A stretch of 26,208 bases of DNA from JBBQXK01 sp038251625 (GCA_038251625.1 JBBSBE010000046.1:1-26208), one strand, 5' to 3'; positions 1 to 8,177 are shown, counted from the stretch's first letter. Numbers and translations: made by a program. The notes: generated by a model from the letters alone, not told the origin.

Positions 1-156
1 CTGGGGGCCACGCGGCTGATCCACGGGCGGTCAGGGGGTCAATCAATGGTTGCTGCGGTGCCCGCGACGGCCGCGCTGGCCGATCACCTGACGCTGACGG
101 TGGCGCCGGAAGCGCTGCATCTTTTCGACGCCACCACGGGCCGCCGCATCGGCTAG
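1..156 (+). CDS. ABC transporter ATP-binding protein, C-terminal fragment
   Basis: Partial gene: the frame is open from the first base of the window and stops with TAG at 154-156, giving 51 residues. The end of the fragment (ALHLFDATTGRRIG, preceded by a DHLTLTV strand) looks like the last strands of the TOBE_2 domain that closes MalK/UgpC-type sugar ABC ATPases. In those proteins this regulatory barrel follows the nucleotide-binding domain on the cytoplasmic face of the importer. The Walker and signature motifs would lie upstream of the window, so the substrate cannot be inferred. It is probably the last gene of its operon, because the next gene points the other way. Confidence 0.7.
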   Translation: MGATRLIHGRSGGQSMVAAVPATAALADHLTLTVAPEALHLFDATTGRRIG

Positions 157-401
157 GCCTGCTGCGGGACAGGGCGTCCGCCGTGCAGGGCGGCACGCAG
201 GCTTGCAAATCTGTGCAACAGAGGGCCGTGCCCGGCCTCGGGTGGGCGCTAAGGGGTGGGTTTGGGCATTCTATGCCGCCGCATCTCTCACCGGATGTCT
301 GCTGGCACCGCTGCACGGCGCCCAAAGGGGAGAGGTCGGGCGCCGTGCGCCTTAATTCCGGGCCAAGGCAGTGTGGCATCGGGGTCAAGCGGCCTTCCGG
401 C

Positions 402-428
402 AAAATCCCCGGGCACATCGGCCCGGGG
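402..428 (-). terminator. Probable intrinsic terminator of the MFS gene
   Basis: Immediately after the MFS stop codon, on the minus strand, an 8-bp perfect stem CCCCGGGC/GCCCGGGG with a 6-nt loop is followed by ATTTTG. The T-tract is short, so termination may be partial. Confidence 0.5.
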
Positions 429-434
429 CCGACT

Positions 435-1592
435 CTAAACCACCACCCGTGCACCGGCGACCCGCCGCAGCATCGGCGCCAGCGCCAACACCGCCAGCAG
501 CATCACGGCGGCAAAGACAAAGGCCATGCGCAGCCCGAACGCCCCGGCGATCATTCCCAGAAGCGGCGGGCCGAAGAAATAGCCGAAGTAGCCCAAGAGG
601 GTGGCCCGTGCCACCGCCCGCGCCCGCGCATCCGGCGGGCCGTATCGGCCGACCAGCGAAAACGCCGTGGGTGCGATCACCGAAGCCCCGATCCCCATCA
701 CGATGAACCCGGCATAGGCCATCATCGGCGATCCGGCGCCAGCAGCGATCAGCGCGCCGGTGGCCGACAGAGTGGCGCCACCGATCAAAAGCAGCACCGG
801 GTTGGTCCGGCTCGCAAACCTCTGCCCCACCAGCCGCGCAAAGCCCATCGTCAGGGCCAATGCGGCAGGCCCCATCGCGCCCTCCGCCGGGCTGCCGCCC
901 AACGTCTGCTCAATATGCAAGGCCGACCAGTTTTCCGCCGCGTTCTCTGTCAGAAACGCGATCAGCACGATCCCGCCCCCGATCACCGGCACAAGGCCAA
1001 GGTGCCCAGCCCCGCCTTTGGGCCGCGCCAACCCCTCGATCTGACCGTCACGCTCGGCCGTCAGCAGGGCCAACCCAAGAGCGACCACCGCCATCGTGCC
1101 CATCACCCAATCGGGCCCCCAGCCCGCACCGCGCATCGCGCCCGTCGCCAGCGCGGCCCCGGCATAGCCGAAGGAATATCCGGCGTGGCACAGGTTCATC
1201 AGATGCACCCCGCGCGCGTTCTCCATCGCCGCCACGCGCGCATTCATCAGCACATCCGTGAGGCCGGTACCCGCTCCGCAGGCCATCATGGCAACCGGGA
1301 ACAGGACAAGCGACGTGGCCTGCCCCGGCCCGGCAAAGGCCAGTGCCATGATGGTGGCCGCCACGGGCAGCGCCATGCGGCCCAGCACCACCCCAAAACG
1401 CGGTGCCGCCAGCATCGCCCCCATCGCGGCAATCGGCGTGAAAAGGATCAGCCGCCCCAGCTCTGCCTCGCCCACATCCAGCATGGCCTTGAGGTCGGGC
1501 AGGACGGCGGCAAACGTGCCCCAAAGCACCCCCATGGCCGCAAAGGCGGCCAGCGGCGCACGCGCCAGCACAACAAGGGCGAGGAAGGGCAT
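435..1592 (-). CDS. MFS transporter
   Basis: The 385-residue protein is almost entirely hydrophobic, with about 11-12 predicted membrane spans, as expected for a major facilitator superfamily permease in the inner membrane. It starts MPFLALVVLARAPLAAFAAM and has an MFS-like loop (GAMLAAPRFGVVLGR) after the second span. Small-residue-rich helices such as GAGTGLTDVLMNARV, and the overall size, resemble YbjJ-type sugar/drug permeases, but the substrate is unknown. The frame is open 33 codons further upstream. I chose the ATG at 1592 because the extension is charged and non-membrane and the hydrophobic core begins here. No strong ribosome binding site decides it. Confidence 0.8.
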   Translation of the reverse strand: MPFLALVVLARAPLAAFAAMGVLWGTFAAVLPDLKAMLDVGEAELGRLILFTPIAAMGAMLAAPRFGVVLGRMALPVAATIMALAFAGPGQATSLVLFPVAMMACGAGTGLTDVLMNARVAAMENARGVHLMNLCHAGYSFGYAGAALATGAMRGAGWGPDWVMGTMAVVALGLALLTAERDGQIEGLARPKGGAGHLGLVPVIGGGIVLIAFLTENAAENWSALHIEQTLGGSPAEGAMGPAALALTMGFARLVGQRFASRTNPVLLLIGGATLSATGALIAAGAGSPMMAYAGFIVMGIGASVIAPTAFSLVGRYGPPDARARAVARATLLGYFGYFFGPPLLGMIAGAFGLRMAFVFAAVMLLAVLALAPMLRRVAGARVVV

Positions 1593-1751
1593 GAGGGGCA
1601 GTCCGGTCTCTGGTTCCGGCTGAGGTAGCGCCCCCGTCCTGCCGGGGCAAGCCACCATTCGGGCGCTTGCGAATGAAGCGACGTTCCGCACCGCGCCTGA
1701 AGGTGCGGGCGCGGGATTTGCCCATGCGCCAGATCCCCCGGCGGTCCGGTG

Positions 1752-2900
1752 TCAGGGCGTTGTCAGCGTCTCTACCGACAGCACCGTCGGCAGATGACGT
1801 GCAATCTCGGCCCACGCGCCGCCGCCATCGCGGCTGGCAAAGACAGACCCTGTGTTGGTGCCGAAATACACCCCCGTCGGCGTGGCGCGATCCACTGTCA
1901 TCGCCTGCCGCAACACGGTGAAGTAGCAGTTCGCCTGCGGCAGCCCGACCCGGCAATCGTGCCAGCTTTCGCCACCGTCGCGCGACCGCCACACGGCGGC
2001 AGAGGCATCCGGCGGATACCGCCCCTTGCTGTCGCCGTTAAGCGGCAGAACCCAGAGCGTTGCAGGATCGGCAGGATCAACCGCGATGGGAAAGCCGAAG
2101 GTCGAGGGCAGGCCCTCGCTGATCGCGTCCCAGCTTCGCCCGCCATCGCCGCTGCGGAAGACGCCATGGTGGTTCTGCTGGTACATCACATCGCCGTCAC
2201 CCGGCGCGCGCACCATGTTGTGTACGCAAAGGCCGGTGTCATGGTCGTGGCCGGGCGGTGCCCCGACATGGACATGCGCGGCCCCTGCGTTCGACAGCCG
2301 GTTGCGCCGTTCCCAGCTTGCCCCGCCATCCTCGGTCGCAAAAACCCCCGCCGCTGAAATGCCGATCCACAGCTTTGCAGGGTCACCGGGGTCGGCCACG
2401 ATGGTGTGCAGCACCAGCCCCGCGGCGCCCGGCTCCCAATCCTCGCGCCCGGCATGGCTGTTGATCGTCTCAACCCCCTCCCACGTGCGCCCACGGTCGT
2501 GGCTGCGGAAAAGTTTGCCGGGCTTTGCGCCAGCATAAAGCACCCCGCCCGCCGTCCCCAGCGACCACACAGCACTCGCCTGCCCCTTGAAGGCCGCGTC
2601 CGGCGCCGGGCCGTGGCCAACCATGGCTGCGAAACCGGCATCGTTTGTCAGCCATTCGTCCATCTGCCCGTTGGCCAGCAGGGCCAGATCCCAGGTCTGC
2701 CCTGCGTCTTCAGACCGCCAGACACCAGCGCCATGCCAGTCGCCCCCGCCCGCAGCCCAAAGCGTTTGTCCATCCCCGATCACGTGGTTGATCGGCCAGC
2801 CCCCGCAATGAGGCCCGCTGACCGCCCATTTGTCCCGCCGCGGATCGCCGGTCAGCAGGAACGCGCCCTTTGTCGTTCCCAAAAGCAAAGTTACCTGCAT
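1752..2900 (-). CDS. BNR/Asp-box beta-propeller protein (sialidase-like fold)
   Basis: This 382-residue protein contains six Asp-box motifs (S/TxDxGxxW): SEDAGQTW near residue 63, SHDRGRTW near 132, TEDGGASW near 188, SGDGGRSW near 249, SRDGGESW near 309 and SRDGGGAW near 359. Asp boxes mark blade turns of sialidase-type and VPS10/YCF48-type propellers. Such proteins are often auto-annotated as glycosyl hydrolase or exo-alpha-sialidase. No signal peptide is present, and I see no clear sialidase arginine triad, so enzyme activity is not supported. The ATG at 2900 is preceded by GGGAGGGC at good spacing. The much longer open frame upstream overlaps rplY and is not used. It is divergent from rplY. 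Confidence 0.8.
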   Translation of the reverse strand: MQVTLLLGTTKGAFLLTGDPRRDKWAVSGPHCGGWPINHVIGDGQTLWAAGGGDWHGAGVWRSEDAGQTWDLALLANGQMDEWLTNDAGFAAMVGHGPAPDAAFKGQASAVWSLGTAGGVLYAGAKPGKLFRSHDRGRTWEGVETINSHAGREDWEPGAAGLVLHTIVADPGDPAKLWIGISAAGVFATEDGGASWERRNRLSNAGAAHVHVGAPPGHDHDTGLCVHNMVRAPGDGDVMYQQNHHGVFRSGDGGRSWDAISEGLPSTFGFPIAVDPADPATLWVLPLNGDSKGRYPPDASAAVWRSRDGGESWHDCRVGLPQANCYFTVLRQAMTVDRATPTGVYFGTNTGSVFASRDGGGAWAEIARHLPTVLSVETLTTP

Positions 2901-3059
2901 GATGCCCTCCCCGCCCTTGCAGATGATGGGCGCAGCATCCGCCGGGCCAATTCGGCTGGCAATCCCTTTTCCCTTCCCATCTCCCCGAATCGCGGCTATA
3001 GCCCCCCGGTCGCGCCGCACACCCTTGGAGGGCGGCGGATTTATAAATGGAGAAACCTG

Positions 3060-3677
3060 ATGGCTGGCGAGATCCCTGATCTTGTAGCCGAGGCACGGAC
3101 GGGGACAGGCAAGGGGGCCGCCCGTCAAGCTCGCAGAGAGAGCTTCGTGCCCGGCATCGTTTATGGCGGCGGGAAAGACCCGCAGCCCATCAACGTGAAA
3201 TACAACTACCTCCTGAAAAAGCTGAAGGCAGGTCGCTTCCTGTCCACGCTTTGGAACCTCAAGGTCGAGGGGCAGGAAGATGTGCGCGTGATCTGCCGCA
3301 ACGTCCAGCGTGACGTGGTGAAGGATCTGCCGACGCACCTTGACCTCATGCGCCTGCGCCGCACGAGCCGCATCAACCTTTTCATCCACGTCACCTTCAT
3401 CAACCATGAAGCGGCGCCGGGGCTGAAGCGTGGCGGTACGCTGACGGTGGTGCGCCCCGAGGTGGAACTGGAAGTGACCGCGGGCGATATCCCCGATCAC
3501 ATCACAGTGGACCTGACCGGCAAGCAGATCGGCGACGTGATCCACATCAGCGATATCCCGCTACCCGAGGGTGCAAAGCCCTCGATCAAGCGCAACTTCG
3601 TTGTGGCCAACATCTCGGCCCCGTCGGGCCTGCGCTCTTCGGACAACGAAGAATCTGCTGAGGCGAGCGAAGAATAA
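3060..3677 (+). CDS. rplY: 50S ribosomal protein L25/general stress protein Ctc
   Basis: The 205-residue protein begins MAGEIPDLVAEARTGTGKGA and matches the long (TL5/Ctc) form of L25. An N-terminal 5S-rRNA-binding barrel of about 95 residues includes the ARQARRESFVPGIVYGG loop. A C-terminal beta domain follows (LTVVRPEVELEV, HITVDLTGKQIGDVIHISDI), then an acidic tail (SSDNEESAEASEE). It binds 5S rRNA in the large ribosomal subunit. The ATG at 3060 begins the homologous region and has a GGAG upstream. The open frame extends far 5' but that part is antisense to the BNR gene. A strong terminator follows, and pth lies nearby, as is common in Rhodobacteraceae. Confidence 0.95.
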   Translation: MAGEIPDLVAEARTGTGKGAARQARRESFVPGIVYGGGKDPQPINVKYNYLLKKLKAGRFLSTLWNLKVEGQEDVRVICRNVQRDVVKDLPTHLDLMRLRRTSRINLFIHVTFINHEAAPGLKRGGTLTVVRPEVELEVTAGDIPDHITVDLTGKQIGDVIHISDIPLPEGAKPSIKRNFVVANISAPSGLRSSDNEESAEASEE

Positions 3678-3706
3678 TCGCGTGGCCCCAACGGGGCTGG
3701 CGGCAT

Positions 3707-3741
3707 TGGGCGCGAGGGGAAACCCCCGCGCCCATTGTTTT
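3707..3741 (+). terminator. Intrinsic terminator of rplY
   Basis: The stem TGGGCGCG/CGCGCCCA extends inward, after one A-C mismatch, through GGGG/CCCC to an AAA loop. It is followed by TTGTTTT. This is a clear Rho-independent terminator 29 bases past the rplY stop, lying between convergent genes. Confidence 0.75.
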
Positions 3742-3790
3742 GCGGTACGGTCCAGTGCCAGAGCAAGGGGCGTTGCGGGGCCGCGCCACT

Positions 3791-4105
3791 TTACACCCCG
3801 ATCGCCTGCACCGTTTCAAAAATCTCCAGCTCCGGCGGGCCAAGATAGATATCCCCGTGCGCGCCAGCACCTTTGTGTGCCGACCGGAACGCCTCGGATT
3901 TCGTCCAGGCGGTGAAGGCATCCTCGCTTTCCCACATCGTGTGGCTGGCATAAAGGTGATAGCCGTCCCGCGCCGGGCCCTTCAGCAGATGGAAGGCAAC
4001 GAACCCCGGCACTTCGGGCAGTTTGCTTTCCCGCCCCGTCCAGACCGCCTCGAACGCGGCCTCTTGCCCGGGCTTCACCTTGAAGCGGTTCATCGTCAGA
4101 TACAT
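3791..4105 (-). CDS. Antibiotic biosynthesis monooxygenase (ABM) family, IsdG/HmoA-like heme oxygenase
   Basis: The 104-residue single-domain protein has the dimeric alpha/beta-barrel signature of ABM proteins: MYLTMNRFKVKPGQEAAF at the start and TMWESEDAFTAWTKSEAF in the middle. Asn6, Trp67 and His77 fall at positions equivalent to the Asn/Trp/His heme-binding and catalytic triad of IsdG-type heme-degrading enzymes. Opening of heme to release iron is therefore a reasonable, unproven, role. An in-frame GTG lies two codons upstream. I prefer the ATG at 4105 because AAAGGGGG is then correctly spaced. The gene stands alone on the minus strand between rplY and pth, two plus-strand genes usually found close together. 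Confidence 0.85.
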   Translation of the reverse strand: MYLTMNRFKVKPGQEAAFEAVWTGRESKLPEVPGFVAFHLLKGPARDGYHLYASHTMWESEDAFTAWTKSEAFRSAHKGAGAHGDIYLGPPELEIFETVQAIGV

Positions 4106-4171
4106 GGGCACCCCCTTTGTCTTGCCATCGACTTCGGGGCATAAGGGGCGCGGGTCAAGAGGGCGACGTCA

Positions 4172-4861
4172 ATGAAGCTGTTCACGGGCCTTGGCAATCC
4201 CGGCGCGCAATACGCGGGTCACCGGCATAACATCGGGTTCATGGCAGTGGACCGCATTGCCACGGATCACGGCTTTGCACCGTGGCGGCGGGCGTTCAAG
4301 GGGCAGGTGGCCGAAGGGCGGCTTGGCGCGGAAAAAGTGCTGCTTCTGAAGCCCGAAACCTTCATGAACCTGTCGGGCGAATCCGTGCGGGCGGCGCTTT
4401 CCTTCTACAAACTCGGCCCCGAGGCGCTGACCGTCTTTCATGACGAGTTGGACCTTGCCCCCGGCAAATGCCGCTGGAAAGCGGGCGGCGGGCATGCGGG
4501 CCACAACGGTCTGCGCTCGATCCACCAGCACCTTGGCACCGATGCCTATGCGCGCATCAGGCTTGGGATCGGGCATCCCGGCCACAAGGATGCGGTGGCG
4601 GGATACGTGCTGCACGATTTTGCCAAGGCCGACGCCGACTGGCTGGATGATCTTTTGCGCGGCATTTCGGATGGCGCGCAAGCGCTGGCCGAGGGCGATG
4701 CCTCCCGCTTCATGAATGCCGTGGCGCTGCGGACAGCGCCACCGCGTTCTTCCACCAGCGAAGCAAAGCCGCCGCGCGCGACGCCCGGAATTACGCCTTC
4801 GCCTGCGCGGGAAGAGCCCGAGAAATCAACCCTGCAAAGGCTGGTGGATCGCTTCCGCTGA
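4172..4861 (+). CDS. pth: Peptidyl-tRNA hydrolase
   Basis: The enzyme releases peptides from peptidyl-tRNAs that drop off stalled ribosomes. The 229-residue product starts MKLFTGLGNPGAQYAGHRHN, giving the catalytic pair Asn9 and His19. It continues with TFMNLSG (substrate-binding Asn), FHDELDL (the Asp that activates the His) and GGGHAGHNGLRS. The catalytic domain ends near residue 190. A Pro/Ala-rich basic tail of about 35 residues (ending LQRLVDRFR) extends beyond the E. coli length. The start ATG is preceded by GAGGGCG. The rplY-pth proximity, both ribosome-maintenance genes, is common in alphaproteobacteria. Confidence 0.96.
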   Translation: MKLFTGLGNPGAQYAGHRHNIGFMAVDRIATDHGFAPWRRAFKGQVAEGRLGAEKVLLLKPETFMNLSGESVRAALSFYKLGPEALTVFHDELDLAPGKCRWKAGGGHAGHNGLRSIHQHLGTDAYARIRLGIGHPGHKDAVAGYVLHDFAKADADWLDDLLRGISDGAQALAEGDASRFMNAVALRTAPPRSSTSEAKPPRATPGITPSPAREEPEKSTLQRLVDRFR

Positions 4862-4910
4862 CACACCGGCACGCCATCGCCCCCTGCCCGAACAACATGC
4901 CGGTACCCCG

Positions 4911-5924
4911 ATGCCCCACCCCATCCGCCAAGCCTTCCGCTCACAAGGCAACGCCTGCGTCCGCCTCGGCTCGCCCCTGATGGGCCGGCTGATGGCGGGC
5001 CTTGCCGACACGCTTGCCCCCTCTACCGCCGTTGGCGCGCGGGTGCTGGACTGGCCCGGCGATCCGGTCCCCGACGCTTTGGCCCTGCGCCTTGCGGGTG
5101 GATTGCACGCGCTGGTGCTGACCGGGCAAGACCCCGCTCTCGCAGCCGCCTATGCCACGGGCGATCCCGTTGCCGCCGCCACCACCGCACTGACCACGCA
5201 CGAGGCGCACCTTCTGCACTGGCTGGATAGCCCGCCGCAGACCAACGAGGTGCGCCGCTCCGCCGCCCTCACTGCCGCCGGGCACGCCCTGACAGCCCGC
5301 TTCGGCCTGCCGCTCATCCTGTCCGAACTCGGCGCCAGCGCGGGCCTCAACCTCTGGTGGGATCACTACGCCCTTGTGATCGAGGGCAAAACCTACGGCC
5401 CGCCCGACCCGGTGCTGACGCTGACGCCCGACTGGCAAGGGCCGCTTGCCCCTGCCACCACGCCCCGCATTGCAGATCGCGCAGGCGTGGACCTCAACCC
5501 CCTCGACCCCCTGCGCGATCGCTTGCGCCTTCTGGCCTATCTCTGGCCCGACCAGCCCGACCGAATCGCCCGGACGGAGGCCGCCATCGCTCATGCCGCC
5601 CGCCATCCCGCTACGGTGACCCAAGGTGACGCTGCCACCTGGCTCACCACCCGCCTTGGCCAGCGGCACGAAGGGCATCTGCACCTCGTCTTTCACACCA
5701 TCGCCTGGCAATACTTCCCGCCCGCAACACAGGCCGCCTGCACCACGGCACTGGCCGCTGCGGGCGCACGCGCCACAGCCATTGCGCCTTTGGCGCATCT
5801 GTCGATGGAGGCCGACGCCACCCCCGGCACAGCCGCGCTGACCCTGACCCTTTGGCCCGGCGCAGAGACGCGCGAAATGGGGCGAGTCGATTTTCACGGG
5901 CGACGCGTCATCTGGCACCCTTGA
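4911..5924 (+). CDS. DUF2332 family protein
   Basis: The 337-residue protein begins MPHPIRQAFRSQGNACVRLG and shows the features I associate with DUF2332: an N-terminal helical part (GSPLMGRLMAGLAD), LILSELGASAGLNLWWD near residue 130, and LVFHTIAWQYFP followed by HLSMEAD near the end. No function is established. The ELGASAGLNL segment resembles a glycine-rich nucleotide-binding loop, but I see no other methyltransferase motifs. The gene starts 49 bases after pth on the same strand and may share its transcript. The ATG at 4911 has no obvious Shine-Dalgarno. The frame stays open upstream, but that stretch overlaps pth in another frame. Confidence 0.85.
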   Translation: MPHPIRQAFRSQGNACVRLGSPLMGRLMAGLADTLAPSTAVGARVLDWPGDPVPDALALRLAGGLHALVLTGQDPALAAAYATGDPVAAATTALTTHEAHLLHWLDSPPQTNEVRRSAALTAAGHALTARFGLPLILSELGASAGLNLWWDHYALVIEGKTYGPPDPVLTLTPDWQGPLAPATTPRIADRAGVDLNPLDPLRDRLRLLAYLWPDQPDRIARTEAAIAHAARHPATVTQGDAATWLTTRLGQRHEGHLHLVFHTIAWQYFPPATQAACTTALAAAGARATAIAPLAHLSMEADATPGTAALTLTLWPGAETREMGRVDFHGRRVIWHP

Positions 5925-5969
5925 ACACGGCCGCCTCTCCGCTACCGTGCAAGCTTAGGGAGATTTGCG

Positions 5970-6341
5970 ATGATGGAGCCGTCACTCAACGTTCTGGGCC
6001 AAACGCTGGAGCCTTGCTCCACCGCCCCCGTCACCGGCTTCTTCCGCAACGGCTGTTGCGATACAGGCCCCGCCGACCGGGGCAGCCACACGGTTTGCGC
6101 GGTGATGACGGCAGAGTTTCTGGCGCTGTCGAAATACCTCGGCAACGACCTGTCGACGCCGCATCCCGAGTTCGGCTTTGCCGGCCTAAAACCCGGCGAC
6201 CGATGGTGCCTGTGCGCCGGCCGCTTCCTGCAAGCCTTCGAGGAAGGCGCCGCCCCGCAGGTCAACCTTGCTGCGACACATCTAAAAGCGCTGGAGATCG
6301 TGCCGCTGGAAATCCTTCAGGCACACACCGCTGAGACCTAG
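5970..6341 (+). CDS. DUF2237 family protein
   Basis: The 123-residue protein is a full-length DUF2237 member. Its motifs are NVLGQTLEPCSTAPVTGFFR, NGCCDTG, SHTVCAVMTAEFLALSKY, GNDLSTPHPEFGF and LKPGDRWCLCAGRF. The conserved cysteines (EPCS, GCC, TVC, WCLC) suggest a metal-binding or redox-sensitive fold, but the function is unknown. The start is well supported by AGGGAGA spaced 6-7 bases before the first ATG. The next codon is also ATG. It lies 45 bases after the DUF2332 gene on the same strand and could be cotranscribed. Confidence 0.9.
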   Translation: MMEPSLNVLGQTLEPCSTAPVTGFFRNGCCDTGPADRGSHTVCAVMTAEFLALSKYLGNDLSTPHPEFGFAGLKPGDRWCLCAGRFLQAFEEGAAPQVNLAATHLKALEIVPLEILQAHTAET

Positions 6342-6463
6342 TTGCCTCACATTAATTGCAAGCATGTGGGTGAAAACCTTGCTGACAGTGTTCAGTATTG
6401 AAAAACCCCACCCGTCCGTAAAAAATTTGGTGAATACACCGCAGGGGAGAAGGGGTTTCTGAC

Positions 6464-7120
6464 ATGGGGTTGATTAAAGGTATAATTTTTGTTATCGCTA
6501 GTTTTCTTTTGATGCTATCCGAAAGCAAAGCCGCAACAGTCGACGCAGTAATCAATTCGCATACGACGCTCGGGTTTCAATGGAATTCAGCAAATTCTCC
6601 CCTCACAACTTCAGTTTTGATTGCCAAGGAATTGTGGTCAGCACGCATTTTTATTCCAGTCAGTGACCCGGGAGAACGACAAGGACCGAATCTGGAAGTA
6701 CGTATGTTTAATATGAGTGGCGATCTTTTGCGTAGTTTTAATCTTTCGAGCTTCATTTGTCTAGGGTCCTATCCATCCCCCAACTACCCAAATGGACTTG
6801 ACTATGTAATGTGGCGAGAGAGGGATTGCAAAAGGAGCGAGTTTATTAGCAAATTTGACTTTATCGGAATTTGAGATTTTAATAATCTAACAGGTTTAGG
6901 CGATTTGGGATCTAGCGGAGCTACCAAAAATAACCCATTATTTGTCACTTTCCTTCTCGACCCGATAGGCCTTCCGGCAGGGGGCAGCGGCAGTTTAGTC
7001 TTCAGCGTCGTACCGCTTCCAGGATCAATTTCTTCGCTGACCCTTGCTCTGATGGTGCTTTGGTTCCAACAAAGGGCACGAAAGGCTTGTCGGAGACGAG
7101 AGACCCAAGATTTTTTGTAG
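6464..7120 (+). pseudogene. Secreted protein with VPLP-type C-terminal sorting signal, interrupted by an in-frame TGA
   Basis: An N-terminal ORF starts at 6464 with a signal peptide (MGLIKGIIFVIASFLLMLSESKA, then ATVDA) behind AGAAGGGG and stops at TGA 6872-6874. The same frame then stays open to TAG at 7118-7120. The continuation carries FNNLTGLGDLG, FSVVPLPG, a hydrophobic segment (SISSLTLALMVLWF) and a basic end (RARKACRRR). This order (motif, membrane helix, Arg cluster) is the layout of VPLPA-CTERM proteins, which exosortases process in Rhodobacterales. Here the motif reads VPLPG. Reading through the stop gives about 218 residues, typical for such exported proteins. The locus is visibly AT-rich compared with its neighbours, suggesting transfer. 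If the stop is real, the anchored product is lost. Confidence 0.65.
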
Positions 7121-7148
7121 CTCAAAAAATATAAGTTAATCGGGATGT

Positions 7149-7646
7149 CTAAGGGTGTGTCGCCACTTCATCCCGCATCAAATCCTCGATGAACAGCGAC
7201 AGAAGTTGCGGTCGTCCGCTCACCCCTGCCTTGCGGTAGATCGCCGCCGTCTGCGCCTTGACGGTGCCTTCGCTGGTCTGGCGCAGGCCCGCGATCTCGG
7301 CCGTGCTCATCCCCTTGATGGCGAAAAGTGCCACATCCGCCTCGGCGGGGGTCAGCCGCCAGTCGGCAAACCGCTCGGTCAGAAGGTCCATGAAGGCCGC
7401 CGATGCGCGGCGCAGCCGTTCTTCTGCTGCATGCCGCGCGCGGATTGACCGCCCCAGCGCCAGCGCCCCGAGCAACAGGCCCAGAATCAGCCCGACGGCG
7501 GCGCCCATTTCGATCAGTTCGCGCGATTGCCAACTGATCGGCGTGGCGCGAAACCCGATCAGTGACGACAGGATGTCTGACACGAAAAAGAAGGCGCAGA
7601 CCCCCTGCACCAGAAGAATTGCGCCGATAACCCAGCGGCCCGTCAC
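7149..7646 (-). CDS. Membrane-anchored LuxR-type helix-turn-helix regulator
   Basis: The 165-residue protein has two membrane spans (about residues 5-30 and 47-65) separated by a short loop (FRATPISWQSRELIEM). A charged helical linker follows (SIRARHAAEERLRRASAAF), then a GerE/LuxR DNA-binding domain at about 98-145 (LTPAEADVALFAIKGMSTAE, TSEGTVKAQTAAIYRKAGVS). There is no receiver domain and no autoinducer-binding domain, so any signal must act through the membrane part or the linker. The start is GTG at 7646, 8 bases after the stop of the upstream secreted-protein gene. That spacing implies translational coupling in one operon. It is the last gene of a three-gene minus-strand unit and probably controls its neighbours. 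Confidence 0.85.
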   Translation of the reverse strand: MTGRWVIGAILLVQGVCAFFFVSDILSSLIGFRATPISWQSRELIEMGAAVGLILGLLLGALALGRSIRARHAAEERLRRASAAFMDLLTERFADWRLTPAEADVALFAIKGMSTAEIAGLRQTSEGTVKAQTAAIYRKAGVSGRPQLLSLFIEDLMRDEVATHP

Positions 7647-7655
7647 GCCGGGGAC

Positions 7656-8093
7656 TCAGTCATCTTCGCCACCTTCGTCGCTTTTGCCGTCGTCACCGCC
7701 ATCGTTTCCGCCGCCATCCTCACCGGAATGGTCGTCGTCCGAACCGCTGCCGCCGGACCCGCTGCTGCCCGAACCGCCGTTGCCTGAATGGCCGCCACCA
7801 GAACCACCGCCACCGCCTGATGTCAGCTTGCCCGCCCGCCCCGGGCCGGACTGCGACGGGGTGTAAAGATCGCGCAGAATTTCGCCCGTCACCGGGTTGA
7901 AGATGATTTCCCGCTGCCCGTCCTGACCGTCGGCCACGATCCGCGTCCGGCCAAGCCAGGTACGGCTGACAGAAATCGAGTCAAAGCCCAGATTATCGAG
8001 ATCGCTGACAAGCCTGTCAGCCATCGGTCCCGCCACGGCCGCGCCGAACAACGACCCTGCAAGCACCATCGCCAAGACGATCCGACGGATCAT
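7656..8093 (-). CDS. Secreted PepSY-like protein with Gly/Ser/Asp-rich tail
   Basis: The 145-residue product starts MIRRIVLAMVLAGSLFGAAV (signal peptide; the ATG at 8093 follows AGGGGATC). A small domain at about 25-80 ends REIIFNPVTGEILRDLY. The layout (DRLVSDLDNLGFDSISV, then two strands, then a TGEIL turn) resembles a single PepSY repeat, but this is my reading and not a firm family match. From residue 90 the chain is low complexity: Gly/Ser repeats, then alternating Gly and acidic residues to the end (KSDEGGEDD). It looks like a diverged paralogue of the adjacent 8178-8618 product. Localisation should be periplasmic or extracellular. The function is unknown. Cation binding by the tail is conceivable. 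Confidence 0.8.
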   Translation of the reverse strand: MIRRIVLAMVLAGSLFGAAVAGPMADRLVSDLDNLGFDSISVSRTWLGRTRIVADGQDGQREIIFNPVTGEILRDLYTPSQSGPGRAGKLTSGGGGGSGGGHSGNGGSGSSGSGGSGSDDDHSGEDGGGNDGGDDGKSDEGGEDD

Positions 8094-8138
8094 GGGCCGA
8101 TCCCCTGCCAATTTTGCACACCATCAGTGTCGGTCAAC

Positions 8139-8166
8139 GCACGGGCCATCGCAAGACGGCCCGCGC
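8139..8166 (-). other. Intercistronic stem-loop between the two PepSY-like genes
   Basis: CGGGCC pairs with GGCCCG, extended by two outer pairs after one mismatch, around a 10-nt loop. It lies in the 84-base gap between the two secreted-protein genes. No T-tract follows, so it may stabilise or partly separate transcripts and is unlikely to be a full terminator. Confidence 0.35.
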
Positions 8167-8177
8167 AGCGTTCGGGA

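Noticed and set aside
183..1628. A 481-codon plus-strand frame opposite the MFS gene
   Set aside because: Its translation is Arg/His/Gln/Pro-rich, whereas the minus-strand frame gives an ordered series of membrane spans.
2901..3545. N-terminal extension of the BNR protein frame
   Set aside because: The extension runs antisense through rplY. The ATG at 2900 has a good ribosome binding site and begins the repeat protein.
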